A stretch of 64,000 bases of DNA from Acidimicrobiales bacterium (GTDB lineage: Bacteria > Actinomycetota > Acidimicrobiia > Acidimicrobiales > Poriferisodalaceae), in NCBI GenBank assembly GCA_041394185.1, contig JAWKIQ010000003.1, positions 558,001 through 622,000 of the forward strand, given 5' to 3'. How positions within the stretch are numbered: position 1 is the first letter of the stretch; each line of letters opens with the position of its first letter. This document shows, piece after piece, positions 17,349 to 25,222 of this stretch. The translations under genes were made by a program, and so were the position numbers. The notes beneath the pieces are model-generated. The model did not search any database, was not told the origin of the DNA, and saw nothing but the letters and a program-made list of their open reading frames with translations.

Positions 17349-18352
17349 ACACCGACCACGACGTCGACCTTCACATCGACCGCGGCGACCTGGACGCGAT
17401 CCTGCGCTCGATCGAAACCATCTGCGACCGGCAAGACTGGGTCGAGTTGGCCAGGGTGAACAACCGTTGCCGACGTGGCCACGAGCGGGGCCACCAACTC
17501 TGGCCGGCGGCGATGTATGGCGAGTACCGGCTGGTCCTGGGGGGCACGCCCGACCTGGCAGCACAGGTCGTCGTCGAGTCTCCCGGGGTGTTCGCAGTGG
17601 GACCTCTGGCCGAGGTCGCTGCCCACGCTCATCTGTGGGACGACATCGAACCCCACCTGCCCAAGGGCGCGGCGAGGAACCAGGTCGCGGCCGAGGCCGT
17701 GGTGCGCGGTGATGTGATCGCTTCGGACTCTGCGGAACTCGAGCTTCCGGGCGCTCTCCAAGGCTGGGAACCCGACTACGACCTGGCCGAATACAAGCCC
17801 GACTCGATCCACGCGCCGTCGACAGCGCTACCCGTGCGCAGGCCGATCGACGAGGTTGCCCCGGGGCGCCTGAGAACCGACGATGTCGCCGAGCAAGGCC
17901 TGCGCGACCTGGTAACTCCGTGGTTGTCCAGTTCGGAAGGAAGCTGCGTAACGGTCTCGGTGGTCGGATCGGCGCACCAGGCCATTGCGGCGTTGCGCCG
18001 CGGCCCGATCTCTGCCGCCGAACTCGAGCCCGCGCAGGCTCTGAGACTCATGGCCTGGACCGCGGCGTCCGGAGGTGCACAGGGCCGCCGACGCGGCGCA
18101 GCCGCAGGCAGGGCCATCGCGTGGCACGCCGTAGCGGCCCTCGCCGGTGATCCGGCCTGGCCGCCCCACCCAGACGACATCGGCGAGTGGCTCGAAGAGC
18201 TCAGGTGGTGGGCTTGGGACACACACGACGAGCACCGAGGCTGGCGGCTTCGCCTGGCCGTCGAGGACCCCCAGCACGGGGTGTCGTGGGCCATAGACGC
18301 CCACGACCACGAACGGGCCGCCCCGCAGGGCGACCCGTCGATGGATTCGTGA
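17345..18352 (+). CDS. Hypothetical protein coupled to SCO1664 homolog
   Basis: 335 residues from GTG 17345, which overlaps the upstream stop (GTGA). I do not recognise the family. It appears soluble, mostly helical and Trp/Ala-rich in the C-terminal half (WLEELRWWAWDTHDEHRGW), with no signal peptide or membrane segment. The N-terminal third (DAILRSIETICDRQDWVELARVNNRC) looks like a helical repeat. In many Actinomycetota mshC lies near this trio, but this protein shows no resemblance to a cysteine ligase. Confidence 0.75.
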   Translation: MNTDHDVDLHIDRGDLDAILRSIETICDRQDWVELARVNNRCRRGHERGHQLWPAAMYGEYRLVLGGTPDLAAQVVVESPGVFAVGPLAEVAAHAHLWDDIEPHLPKGAARNQVAAEAVVRGDVIASDSAELELPGALQGWEPDYDLAEYKPDSIHAPSTALPVRRPIDEVAPGRLRTDDVAEQGLRDLVTPWLSSSEGSCVTVSVVGSAHQAIAALRRGPISAAELEPAQALRLMAWTAASGGAQGRRRGAAAGRAIAWHAVAALAGDPAWPPHPDDIGEWLEELRWWAWDTHDEHRGWRLRLAVEDPQHGVSWAIDAHDHERAAPQGDPSMDS

Positions 18353-18367
18353 TCCGGCTGAGCCGGA
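18353..18367. terminator. Hairpin between convergent genes
   Basis: A 6-bp stem, TCCGGC (18353-18358) with GCCGGA (18362-18367), closes a TGA loop right after the stop of the plus-strand operon and just before the end of etfA. There is no T run, so termination activity is only plausible. Confidence 0.4.
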
Positions 18368-18376
18368 AATCGTTGT

Positions 18377-19327
18377 TCAGCCCTTGAGGGCTGCGATGAG
18401 GGCCGGCATCACCTTGTTGACGTCACCGACGATTCCGAGGTCGGCGATTCCGAAGATCGGAGCCTCCTCGTCCTTGTTGATGGCGATGATGTTCTTCGAG
18501 CCCTTCATACCGACCAGGTGCTGGGTGGCACCGGAGATGCCACAAGCGATGTAGACGTCGGGCTTGACGACCTTGCCTGTCTGGCCCACCTGGTAGGCGT
18601 AGGGAACCCAGCCGGCGTCGACGATGGCACGAGAAGCGCCAGGCGCGGCGTTGAGGAGCTTGGCCAGCTCTTCGACCAGGGCGTAGTTGTCGACGCTGCC
18701 CATGCCGCGGCCGCCGGCGACGACGATGGGAGCGGCATCGAGCTGTGGACCCGACCGCTCTTCGACGTGGCGGGCCACGATCTTGGCCTGTCCCTGATCT
18801 GGGACGTCGATCGACACGACCTCGGCCGGGCCGCCACCCGCCTCGGAAGGCTCGAAGGACTTGGGCCGGAACAGCGCCAGCTTGACGCCGTCGTTGCGGA
18901 AAGCCGTCGACAAGGTCTTGGTGCCGCCGAAGATGGGCTCGTCGCACACCAGGGTGTCGCCTTCGACCTTGGCGTTGACGTTGTTGGTCACAACCGGCTG
19001 GTCGAGCATGACCGACAAACGCGACGCAACGTCGCGGCCTTCGTAGGTCTGACCGAAGAAGATGGCGTCGGGGCTGGTGCCACCGCCGATGAGCCCGGCC
19101 AGGGCCGAGGCAACCGGAATGCCCGGAAGGGCATCGCCGAGGTCGCCGGTCGCGTAGACCTTGGAGGCCCCGTAGGCGCCCAGAGCACCGGCCAGCGATG
19201 CTCCGTCGCCGCCGACCACGGCGCAGACCTCTGATGCGAGCTCACGGGCCTTGGTGAGCATCTCGAGAGTGAGAGCAGATGGAGCGTCGCCGCCCTCTGC
19301 GTAGACCCAGATGGTGTTGATTGACAC
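18377..19327 (-). CDS. etfA: Electron transfer flavoprotein alpha subunit
   Basis: 316 residues. The C-terminal FAD domain is clear: AGGRGMGSVDNYALVEELA, VGQTGKVVKPDVYIACGISG, ATQHLVGMKGSKNIIAIN. It pairs with EtfB to accept electrons from acyl-CoA dehydrogenases and pass them to the respiratory chain. It lies 11 bp after etfB on the same strand. The CoA-ester genes elsewhere in the window fit an organism that oxidises fatty or branched acids. Confidence 0.95.
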   Translation of the reverse strand: MSINTIWVYAEGGDAPSALTLEMLTKARELASEVCAVVGGDGASLAGALGAYGASKVYATGDLGDALPGIPVASALAGLIGGGTSPDAIFFGQTYEGRDVASRLSVMLDQPVVTNNVNAKVEGDTLVCDEPIFGGTKTLSTAFRNDGVKLALFRPKSFEPSEAGGGPAEVVSIDVPDQGQAKIVARHVEERSGPQLDAAPIVVAGGRGMGSVDNYALVEELAKLLNAAPGASRAIVDAGWVPYAYQVGQTGKVVKPDVYIACGISGATQHLVGMKGSKNIIAINKDEEAPIFGIADLGIVGDVNKVMPALIAALKG

Positions 19328-19338
19328 TTGTTCGCTCC

Positions 19339-20118
19339 TCAGATGACCTTGAGCTCGGTCAAGTACTGGACGATGCGCTGGAAGCCTTCGCCCTCGTCGA
19401 CCACGATCTCGCCGGCCTCACGTTCTTCGGCGTCTACGACCGCAACCGTCTCTTGACGGCTGCCGGTGGTTCCGACCGCGCCGGCATCGATGCCCAGATC
19501 GCCGATGCCGAGTTGTTCGACCGGCTTCTTCTTGGCAGCCATGATGCCCTTGAACGACGGATAGCGGGGTTCGACAACACCACCGGTGACCGAGACCAGG
19601 GCCGGCATCGGGCAGGTGACCTCGTCGTAGCCGTCGTCGGTCTGGCGCTCGATCGACAACGAACCGTCGCCGATCTCGATCTTCTTGGCGAACGTGACCG
19701 AGGGGATACCCAGGACCGCAGCGATCTGCTCGGGAACGGTTCCGGTGTAGCCGTCGGACGACTCGACACCCGCCAGCACCAAGTCGGCGCCCAGGCGACC
19801 GATGGCCGCGCCGAGCACCTTGGCGGTGCCCAGTGCGTCGGTACCGGCCAGTGCGTCGTCGGAGACGAGCACAGCGTCGTCGGCGCCCATGGCAAGAGCG
19901 GTTCGAAGACCCGAGACCTCACCGCGGGGAGCCATCGACACCAGGGTGACCGAACCGCCTCCGGCTGCTTCGACCAACTGAAGGGCGAGTTCGACACCGT
20001 AGGAGTCGGACTCGTCGAGAATCAGCTTGTCATCGCGCTTGAGGGTGTTGGTCGATGGGTCGAGCTCGCCCGGAACCGCTGGATCCGGAATTTGCTTCAC
20101 ACATACTGCGACCTTCAT
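19339..20118 (-). CDS. etfB: Electron transfer flavoprotein beta subunit
   Basis: 259 residues beginning MKVAVCVKQIPDPAVPGELD, the standard EtfB start. It contains the AMP/adenine-binding region (ALAMGADDAVLVSD, VLAGVESSDGYTGTVPEQIA) and the C-terminal arm that embraces EtfA. First gene of the etfBA operon. The 130 bp upstream, to the divergent diacylglycerol-kinase-type gene, hold the promoter; no strong box could be picked out. Confidence 0.95.
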   Translation of the reverse strand: MKVAVCVKQIPDPAVPGELDPSTNTLKRDDKLILDESDSYGVELALQLVEAAGGGSVTLVSMAPRGEVSGLRTALAMGADDAVLVSDDALAGTDALGTAKVLGAAIGRLGADLVLAGVESSDGYTGTVPEQIAAVLGIPSVTFAKKIEIGDGSLSIERQTDDGYDEVTCPMPALVSVTGGVVEPRYPSFKGIMAAKKKPVEQLGIGDLGIDAGAVGTTGSRQETVAVVDAEEREAGEIVVDEGEGFQRIVQYLTELKVI

Positions 20119-20251
20119 AGGTCTCAGAGTCTGGCCCCTCCGGGGGCCGTGGGCAAGTTGTCAGGCATGTGAAATCCCCCACTCACGAAACTGCGCCCAG
20201 ATCTTGCTGACGACGACACACGACCTAGCCGCGCGGCGCGACACTTGAGCT

Positions 20252-21169
20252 GTGAGGATCACCCTTCTAGTCAACGGCGCGGCCAGCTCGGTGACCGCCC
20301 GAACCCGGGTACTGATCCGCAAGGCGCTGTCTCGCGAACACGAGGTAACCGTTGCCACAACGGCCAGAAGAGGCCACGCGAGCAGGTTGGCCAGGGGGGC
20401 GGCATCGACGGGCACCGACGTCGTGGTGTGCCTGGGTGGCGACGGAACCTTGAACGAAACCGCCAACGGCCTGGCGGGTACCACGTGCGCATTGGCCGCC
20501 CTGCCTGGGGGCAGCACCAACGTGTTCGCCAGAACGCTGCACACGCCCGACGACCCGCTGGAAGCCACCGAAGCTGTTCTCGAGGCCATCGAGGCCGGGT
20601 CTATCCGCCGCATCGGCCTGCCGACGGTGAACGGCCGCTACTTCTTGTTCCATGCAGGCCTCGGCTTCGACGCCGCCGTGGTCGAGCAGGTGGAGAAGAG
20701 GGCGAGCCTCAAACGTTACGCGGGCCACCCATTGTTCATCTGGGCCGGGTTTTCGACCTGGATGCGCCACTACGACCGATCCAGGCCGCGCATGGCGTTC
20801 ACCTACGGCGACCAGACATCTGTTGACGACATCTACCTCGGCATCGTTCTGAACACCGACCCCTACACCTACCTGGGCAGCCGACCGCTGTCGATCGACC
20901 CCAGCGCCGACATCGACAGCGCCCTTTCGACGGTCGGGGTCAGGAGCATGGGGTTTATGCCGATGATGCGCCTGGTGGGCAACCTGGTCAGGGGCGGGCG
21001 GATCATCGACGACCCCATCGTCGAGAATCGAAGTGGCGTGACAGACCTGACCGTCACCGGGCACGGGCCGTTTCCGTACCAGGTCGACGGCGACCATTTG
21101 GGCGACGCCGAGGTTCTCCAGTTCCAATGGCGCCCCGACGTGCTCAGCCTGGTTCTTCCCACGAGCTGA
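20252..21169 (+). CDS. Diacylglycerol/sphingosine kinase-family lipid kinase
   Basis: 305 residues of the DAGK catalytic family (DgkB/YegS type). The signature CLGGDGTLNETANGL and the substrate loop ALPGGSTNVFARTL are intact, and the C-terminal YQVDGDHLGD matches the metal/substrate domain. It probably phosphorylates a diacylglycerol-like lipid at the membrane face. GTG start at 20252. The converging neighbour encodes a glycerophosphodiester phosphodiesterase, so the pair may serve phospholipid turnover. Confidence 0.88.
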   Translation: MRITLLVNGAASSVTARTRVLIRKALSREHEVTVATTARRGHASRLARGAASTGTDVVVCLGGDGTLNETANGLAGTTCALAALPGGSTNVFARTLHTPDDPLEATEAVLEAIEAGSIRRIGLPTVNGRYFLFHAGLGFDAAVVEQVEKRASLKRYAGHPLFIWAGFSTWMRHYDRSRPRMAFTYGDQTSVDDIYLGIVLNTDPYTYLGSRPLSIDPSADIDSALSTVGVRSMGFMPMMRLVGNLVRGGRIIDDPIVENRSGVTDLTVTGHGPFPYQVDGDHLGDAEVLQFQWRPDVLSLVLPTS

Positions 21170-21196
21170 CTCGGCTGTGGGCGTCGATGGTTGGCT

Positions 21197-21895
21197 TCAG
21201 GATCTGCCGAGCGTTGCCAGAGCAACGTCGGGGACGTTGGTGACGATTCCGTCGACACCCCACCGGGCGAGCTCAGCGATGCGCTCGGGCTCGTCAACGG
21301 TCCAGACGTTGACCTTCAGCCCCACTGCATGCGCCGCGGCAACGAATCGTTCGTCGACCTTGCGATCCCATGGATGGACCGCAACATGTCCTGCATCGAC
21401 GCAAGCCGACAGCGACCGCTCCGGATCGTCGTCATAGGTCAACAAGGCGGTGTCGACACCGGGGTCGAGCCGGCGCACCTGGGTGATGGTGCCCGGGTCG
21501 AAGGACGAGACGAGAACACGGTCGCGCCGTGAACGTGCGGCCAGCAGGTCGACCACCAGGCCCGCCAGCCGACGGTCGGGATCGAAGTCTGGGTCGGAGG
21601 CGATGTTCTTGATCTCGATGTTCACCAGAACACCCGCACACGCGTCCAGGGCCGCCTCCAGCAGCGGAATGTGGCCCGCGAGTTCGGCCACGGTCGACTG
21701 GACCACCAGCCGTTGACCCTCTGGCGTCTCGAACCCCGCGTCGTGGTGCACCGCCATTTGAGAGTCGGCGGTGAGGCGAACGTCGAGCTCTATCGCATCG
21801 GCTTTCATGAGCACCGCCGTCGAAAACGCCTGCAGTGTGTTCTCACGCTCGGCGCGCGAAGCACCACGATGTGCAATCACTAGGGGACCTGACAT
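21197..21895 (-). CDS. ugpQ: Glycerophosphodiester phosphodiesterase
   Basis: 232 residues hydrolysing glycerophosphodiesters to glycerol-3-phosphate and an alcohol. The GDPD motifs are complete: IAHRGASRAERENTLQAF near the N terminus, AIELDVRLTADSQMAVHHD with the metal ligands, NIEIK, and VNVWTVDEPERI near the end. ATG 21895 is the natural start for the fold; the frame stays open upstream to 22621, but that stretch is antisense to whiB. No signal peptide, so cytoplasmic. Confidence 0.9.
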   Translation of the reverse strand: MSGPLVIAHRGASRAERENTLQAFSTAVLMKADAIELDVRLTADSQMAVHHDAGFETPEGQRLVVQSTVAELAGHIPLLEAALDACAGVLVNIEIKNIASDPDFDPDRRLAGLVVDLLAARSRRDRVLVSSFDPGTITQVRRLDPGVDTALLTYDDDPERSLSACVDAGHVAVHPWDRKVDERFVAAAHAVGLKVNVWTVDEPERIAELARWGVDGIVTNVPDVALATLGRS

Positions 21896-21957
21896 TCCCA
21901 CATCATGGCGCGGGAGACGAATTTCATTCCATATTCGAAATATCTTTCTTGAAACCC

Positions 21958-21987
21958 TTGTTACGCGTGTCTGACGGTGGCTAACCT
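21958..21987 (+). promoter_or_regulatory. Candidate whiB1 promoter
   Basis: TTGTTA at 21958-21963 and TAACCT at 21982-21987 are separated by 18 bp, a plausible sigma-70-type pair. It would give an 85-nt leader before the whiB start. A small palindrome (ATATT-CGA-AATAT, 21931-21943) lies about 15 bp upstream of the -35 in an unusually A/T-rich stretch and could bind a regulator. Confidence 0.45.
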
Positions 21988-22049
21988 GCACACGGCGTGC
22001 AGGAACTTCGTGACCGGATCTCCTCGTCCGGCGGCTCCTCACCACGGGG

Positions 22050-22067
22050 GCACCGCCTCGGCGGTGC
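22050..22067 (+). promoter_or_regulatory. Stem-loop next to whiB1 ribosome-binding site
   Basis: GCACCGCC (22050-22057) and GGCGGTGC (22060-22067) are perfect complements around a 2-nt centre (in practice a 7-bp stem with a 4-nt loop). The Shine-Dalgarno GGGAGG follows within 4 nt, and ATG is at 22080. Such a hairpin could modulate translation initiation. Confidence 0.45.
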
Positions 22068-22079
22068 AAGGGAGGCAAG

Positions 22080-22361
22080 ATGGTGCTCAAGGCGAGCATG
22101 CTGCTCGACAGCAAGCTCTGGTGGGACCAGGCTGCGTGTCGCAACACCGACCCAGCCCTGTTCTTTCCGGTCGGCACGACCGGCCTAGCGCTCGACCAGA
22201 TCGCTGCGGCCAAGAAGGTCTGCGGCGAGTGTGACGCACGAGAGTTGTGCCTCGAGTTCGCCTTGAAGACCAACCAGGATGCTGGTGTCTGGGGCGGAAC
22301 CTCCGAGGAAGAGCGACGCGAGATTCGCCGGGCACGCCGGCGCGCCGCACGCGCCAGCTGA
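22080..22361 (+). CDS. whiB1: WhiB-family iron-sulfur regulator (WhiB1-like)
   Basis: 93 residues. The four cluster cysteines are C20, C48, C51 and C57 (CxxC plus two), followed by the GVWGG turn at residues 69-73 and a basic C-terminal tail (EIRRARRRAARAS) for DNA contact. WhiB proteins hold an O2/NO-sensitive 4Fe-4S cluster and act with the primary sigma factor. Assignment to WhiB1 rests on the nearby convergent pdtaS gene, the same arrangement as Rv3219/Rv3220c in Mycobacterium tuberculosis, here with one gene inserted between. Confidence 0.9.
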   Translation: MVLKASMLLDSKLWWDQAACRNTDPALFFPVGTTGLALDQIAAAKKVCGECDARELCLEFALKTNQDAGVWGGTSEEERREIRRARRRAARAS

Positions 22362-22394
22362 GCCTGCGCACCGGGCAGCACGTAGTGTTTGCCC

Positions 22395-23339
22395 ATGGCG
22401 ACCTCGAACAACTTCAGCAAGGGCCTCCACGACATCGGTGATGGCTGCTTCGCGTACCTCCAGCCCGATGGTGGTTGGGGCTGGAGCAACGCAGGACTGG
22501 TGACCAGCGGCAAGGAATCGCTGCTGGTCGACACACTGTTCGACCTGGCGCTCACGCGCGACATGCTCGACCAGATGTCCGCGGTCACAGCAACTGCACC
22601 GATAAGGAACCTGGTCAACACCCACGCGAACGGCGACCACTGTTATGGCAACGAACTAGTCACCGGCGCCCAGATAATCGCGTCAAAGGCCTGTGCAGAA
22701 GAGATGCTGCACACCCCACCCGACATGCTCGCCCAGATGATGAAGGCCGCCCCCAACATGGGAGACCTGGGCCAGTACCTTCTCGATTGTTTCGGCGACT
22801 TCGACTTCGAAGGCATAACGCTGACACCGCCTACGGTGACATTCGAGCAGCGCCACCAGGTGATCGTGGGCGACACCGCGGTCGATCTGTACGAGGTCGG
22901 CCCCGCTCATACCCAAGGTGACGTCATCGCTCACGTACCAGAGTCGGGCGTCGTCTATACCGGCGACATCTTGTTCATCGAAGGCACTCCCCTGATGTGG
23001 GCCGGCCCCATCGCCAACTGGGTCGCAGCGTGCGACCTGATCCTCGAACTCGACGCTTCACGGATAGTTCCGGGGCATGGCCCGATCACCGACGCCGCCG
23101 GCGTCGAGCGGGTCAAGGAATACCTCCAGTACGTCGACACCGAGGCCCGGGCACGCCACGCTGCTGGGATGACGGCCGAACAAGCCGCAGCCGACATAAG
23201 CCTCGGCCAGTTCGCGGGTTGGCTCGACAGCGAACGCCTGGCGGTCAACGTCGACGGTGTCTATCGCGAACTCGATCCCACCCATGGGCCAAGCGACGTG
23301 GTCAAGCTGTTCACCATGATGTCGAAGCTGGCCGTCTGA
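22395..23339 (+). CDS. MBL-fold metallo-hydrolase
   Basis: 314 residues from ATG 22395 (a TTG two codons earlier is possible). The zinc motif reads THANGDHCYGN, so the second metal histidine of the usual HxHxDH is Asn; this HxNxDH form is seen in a subset of MBL hydrolases. Further ligands are the histidine in GPAHTQGDV, the aspartate in VYTGDILF and the histidine in VPGHGPI. The substrate is unknown. It sits between whiB1 and pdtaS, an insertion relative to the mycobacterial order. Confidence 0.85.
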   Translation: MATSNNFSKGLHDIGDGCFAYLQPDGGWGWSNAGLVTSGKESLLVDTLFDLALTRDMLDQMSAVTATAPIRNLVNTHANGDHCYGNELVTGAQIIASKACAEEMLHTPPDMLAQMMKAAPNMGDLGQYLLDCFGDFDFEGITLTPPTVTFEQRHQVIVGDTAVDLYEVGPAHTQGDVIAHVPESGVVYTGDILFIEGTPLMWAGPIANWVAACDLILELDASRIVPGHGPITDAAGVERVKEYLQYVDTEARARHAAGMTAEQAAADISLGQFAGWLDSERLAVNVDGVYRELDPTHGPSDVVKLFTMMSKLAV

Positions 23340-23353
23340 CGCCCGCTTCGCCT

Positions 23354-23373
23354 CCGGCGCCTACTCGCGCCGG
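23354..23373. terminator. GC-rich hairpin at convergent gene ends
   Basis: CCGGCGC (23354-23360) pairs with GCGCCGG (23367-23373) around CTACTC. It lies past the stop of the MBL gene and covers the last codons of pdtaS. There is no T run, so its role as a terminator is tentative. Confidence 0.4.
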
Positions 23374-24836
23374 TAGGGCGGCACGGTCAGCACCACCAGA
23401 GCACCACCGTCGGGCTTGTTGGTCATGGTCAGATCGCCACCGAGTTCGCTGGTCACGAGTGTCTTGACGATCGAGGTTCCGAGGCCGCTCGAGCGATCGG
23501 GGTCGAAATCGGCCGGCAGGCCCACACCATCATCGTGAACCCTTATCGAGAGCCCGGCGCGTACCGAGCCGTGCAGTTCGACCACAACCGTGCCGACCAC
23601 ACCGTCGACCGCCTCCCTGCTGGGCGGAAAAGCATGGTCGACGACGTTCTGCAACAGCTCGTTGATGACGACCGCCAGCGGGGTGACCACCTCTGCGGGA
23701 GCCACCCCGACATCGCCGACGACCGTTATCGCAACCCGCCTGTGGATATCGGTGAGGCTCGACTCGATGGTGCGGGCGATCTGCCTGACGATCTCGAGAA
23801 GCGATATGTCCTCGCCCGTCTCCTGGGCCAATGTCTCGTGCACCAACGAGATCGCGGCGATGCGCCGAACCGACTCTTCGATGGCGACCTTGGCCTCGGC
23901 GCTCTCGAGCCTTCGACCCTGGATGCGCAACAGCGACGAGATGGTCTGGAGGTTGTTCTTCACCCGATGGTGGATCTCGCGGATCGTCGCATCCTTGGAC
24001 ATCAACAGGCGATCTCGACGCCGCAGTTCGGTGACATCGCGCATCATCACCAGAGCACCGCGCTTGTCGCGGCCACCGGACAAGGGCACGGCCACGAGCT
24101 GAATGAACACCCCGCCCCTGTCGAGTTCGGCTGCCATGGGCGACGTGAGGCTCATGGCGTCGCGAGCGACTCGCTGATCCAGGCCCAGGTCGCTGAGCCG
24201 CCGGCCCTCGACCACGCCGGCGAATCCGAGGCGGTGCAGGGTCGAAACGGCGTTGGGTGAAGCAAAGACGATGCGCGCCTGATCGTCGACGACCAGGGCT
24301 CCGTCGCCGATACGGGGTAGGTCTTCGGGATCTACGCCGCTGTCGACGAAGGGAAACTCGCCGATCTCGATCATCTTGGCGAAGCGCTCGTAGATACCCA
24401 GGTAGCTGCGCTCGAGTTGGCCCAGCATCCGAACACGTTCGAAATCGGGGCGCAGTTCGCGCGACAACACCCCGATTACGTTGCCCTCCAGGCGTATCGG
24501 GATGCAGTGGACACGGGCGCGGGGCCCACTGCCCCCGGCCAGAGTGACCTCACCGTCGACGATCTCGCCGAGCCTGAACGCCCGGGCCACGAGGGGACGC
24601 TCGACTTCGGTGAACACCCGGCCCACCTCGTCGTCGCGGTAGAGGGTCTGGGCCGTCGAGGGCCGGATCTGTCCGACCACCACGAATCGGTTGTCGCGTA
24701 CCGGGGCGAACAGCAACAGATCGGCGAACGAGATGTCGGCCAGCAGGCCCCACCAAGCGACCACCCGCTCGAGCTGGGTGAGTTCGGCCGTCGTGACATT
24801 GGCACCGAGCCGTGCCATGCCCGTCATTCGTGTCAA
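23361..24836 (-). CDS. pdtaS: Soluble sensor histidine kinase PdtaS-like
   Basis: 491 residues with the PdtaS layout: GAF-like N-terminal domain (about 30-130), PAS domain (about 175-265, GALVVDDQARIVFASPNA), HisKA_2 dimerisation helix with the phospho-acceptor histidine in EIHHRVKNNLQTISSLLR (H289/H290), and a HATPase domain (INELLQNVVDHAF, HDDGVGLP, GLGTSIVKTLV). No membrane segment. PdtaS signals to the antiterminator PdtaR and responds to copper/NO in mycobacteria. The TTG start at 24836 has GGGAG 5 nt upstream and gives the same spacing to LLADISFAD as I recall for the mycobacterial protein; ATG 24827 is the alternative. Confidence 0.9.
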   Translation of the reverse strand: MTRMTGMARLGANVTTAELTQLERVVAWWGLLADISFADLLLFAPVRDNRFVVVGQIRPSTAQTLYRDDEVGRVFTEVERPLVARAFRLGEIVDGEVTLAGGSGPRARVHCIPIRLEGNVIGVLSRELRPDFERVRMLGQLERSYLGIYERFAKMIEIGEFPFVDSGVDPEDLPRIGDGALVVDDQARIVFASPNAVSTLHRLGFAGVVEGRRLSDLGLDQRVARDAMSLTSPMAAELDRGGVFIQLVAVPLSGGRDKRGALVMMRDVTELRRRDRLLMSKDATIREIHHRVKNNLQTISSLLRIQGRRLESAEAKVAIEESVRRIAAISLVHETLAQETGEDISLLEIVRQIARTIESSLTDIHRRVAITVVGDVGVAPAEVVTPLAVVINELLQNVVDHAFPPSREAVDGVVGTVVVELHGSVRAGLSIRVHDDGVGLPADFDPDRSSGLGTSIVKTLVTSELGGDLTMTNKPDGGALVVLTVPPYRRE

Positions 24837-24869
24837 TGAGACTCCCGGTCAGCTCCGGAGGAGCTGGCT

Positions 24870-25100
24870 TCAGCTGCCAGCGAAACCTATACGGCCACGT
24901 GTCTGGGCGCCTACCTCGACGTAGGCGATCTTGCCTCCGGGAACGCCGATCTGGCGGCCCTGCTTGTCGGTGACCCACAGAACGGTCTCGGCGGCCATTG
25001 CGGCATCGACATCGGCCTTGACCTTGTCGACGTCGGTGTCGTCTGCCATCTCGAAGCTGAGCTCGCGCGGCGAGTTGATGACCCCGATGCGTACGTCCAC
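24870..25100 (-). CDS. DUF3107 family protein
   Basis: 76 residues from GTG 25100, which has AGGAGA upstream at good spacing. The sequence VRIGVINSPRELSFEM and the C-terminal GGKIAYVEVGAQTRGRIGF are typical of this small actinobacterial family (TB9.4/Rv3208A in mycobacteria), usually encoded in the same genome neighbourhood as whiB1 and pdtaS. Its function is unknown; the terminal sequence is strongly conserved in the family. Confidence 0.88.
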   Translation of the reverse strand: MDVRIGVINSPRELSFEMADDTDVDKVKADVDAAMAAETVLWVTDKQGRQIGVPGGKIAYVEVGAQTRGRIGFAGS

Positions 25101-25222
25101 GAATGTCTCCTGTGTTCGATGACCTGCTGCGTCACGAAGCGGGTTCGGACGCACCGCTCCACTGTATTGGCCGCGGTGTCAGATAGGCACGGAGGCCTCC
25201 GACGGGAGTACGGTCGGCATCC

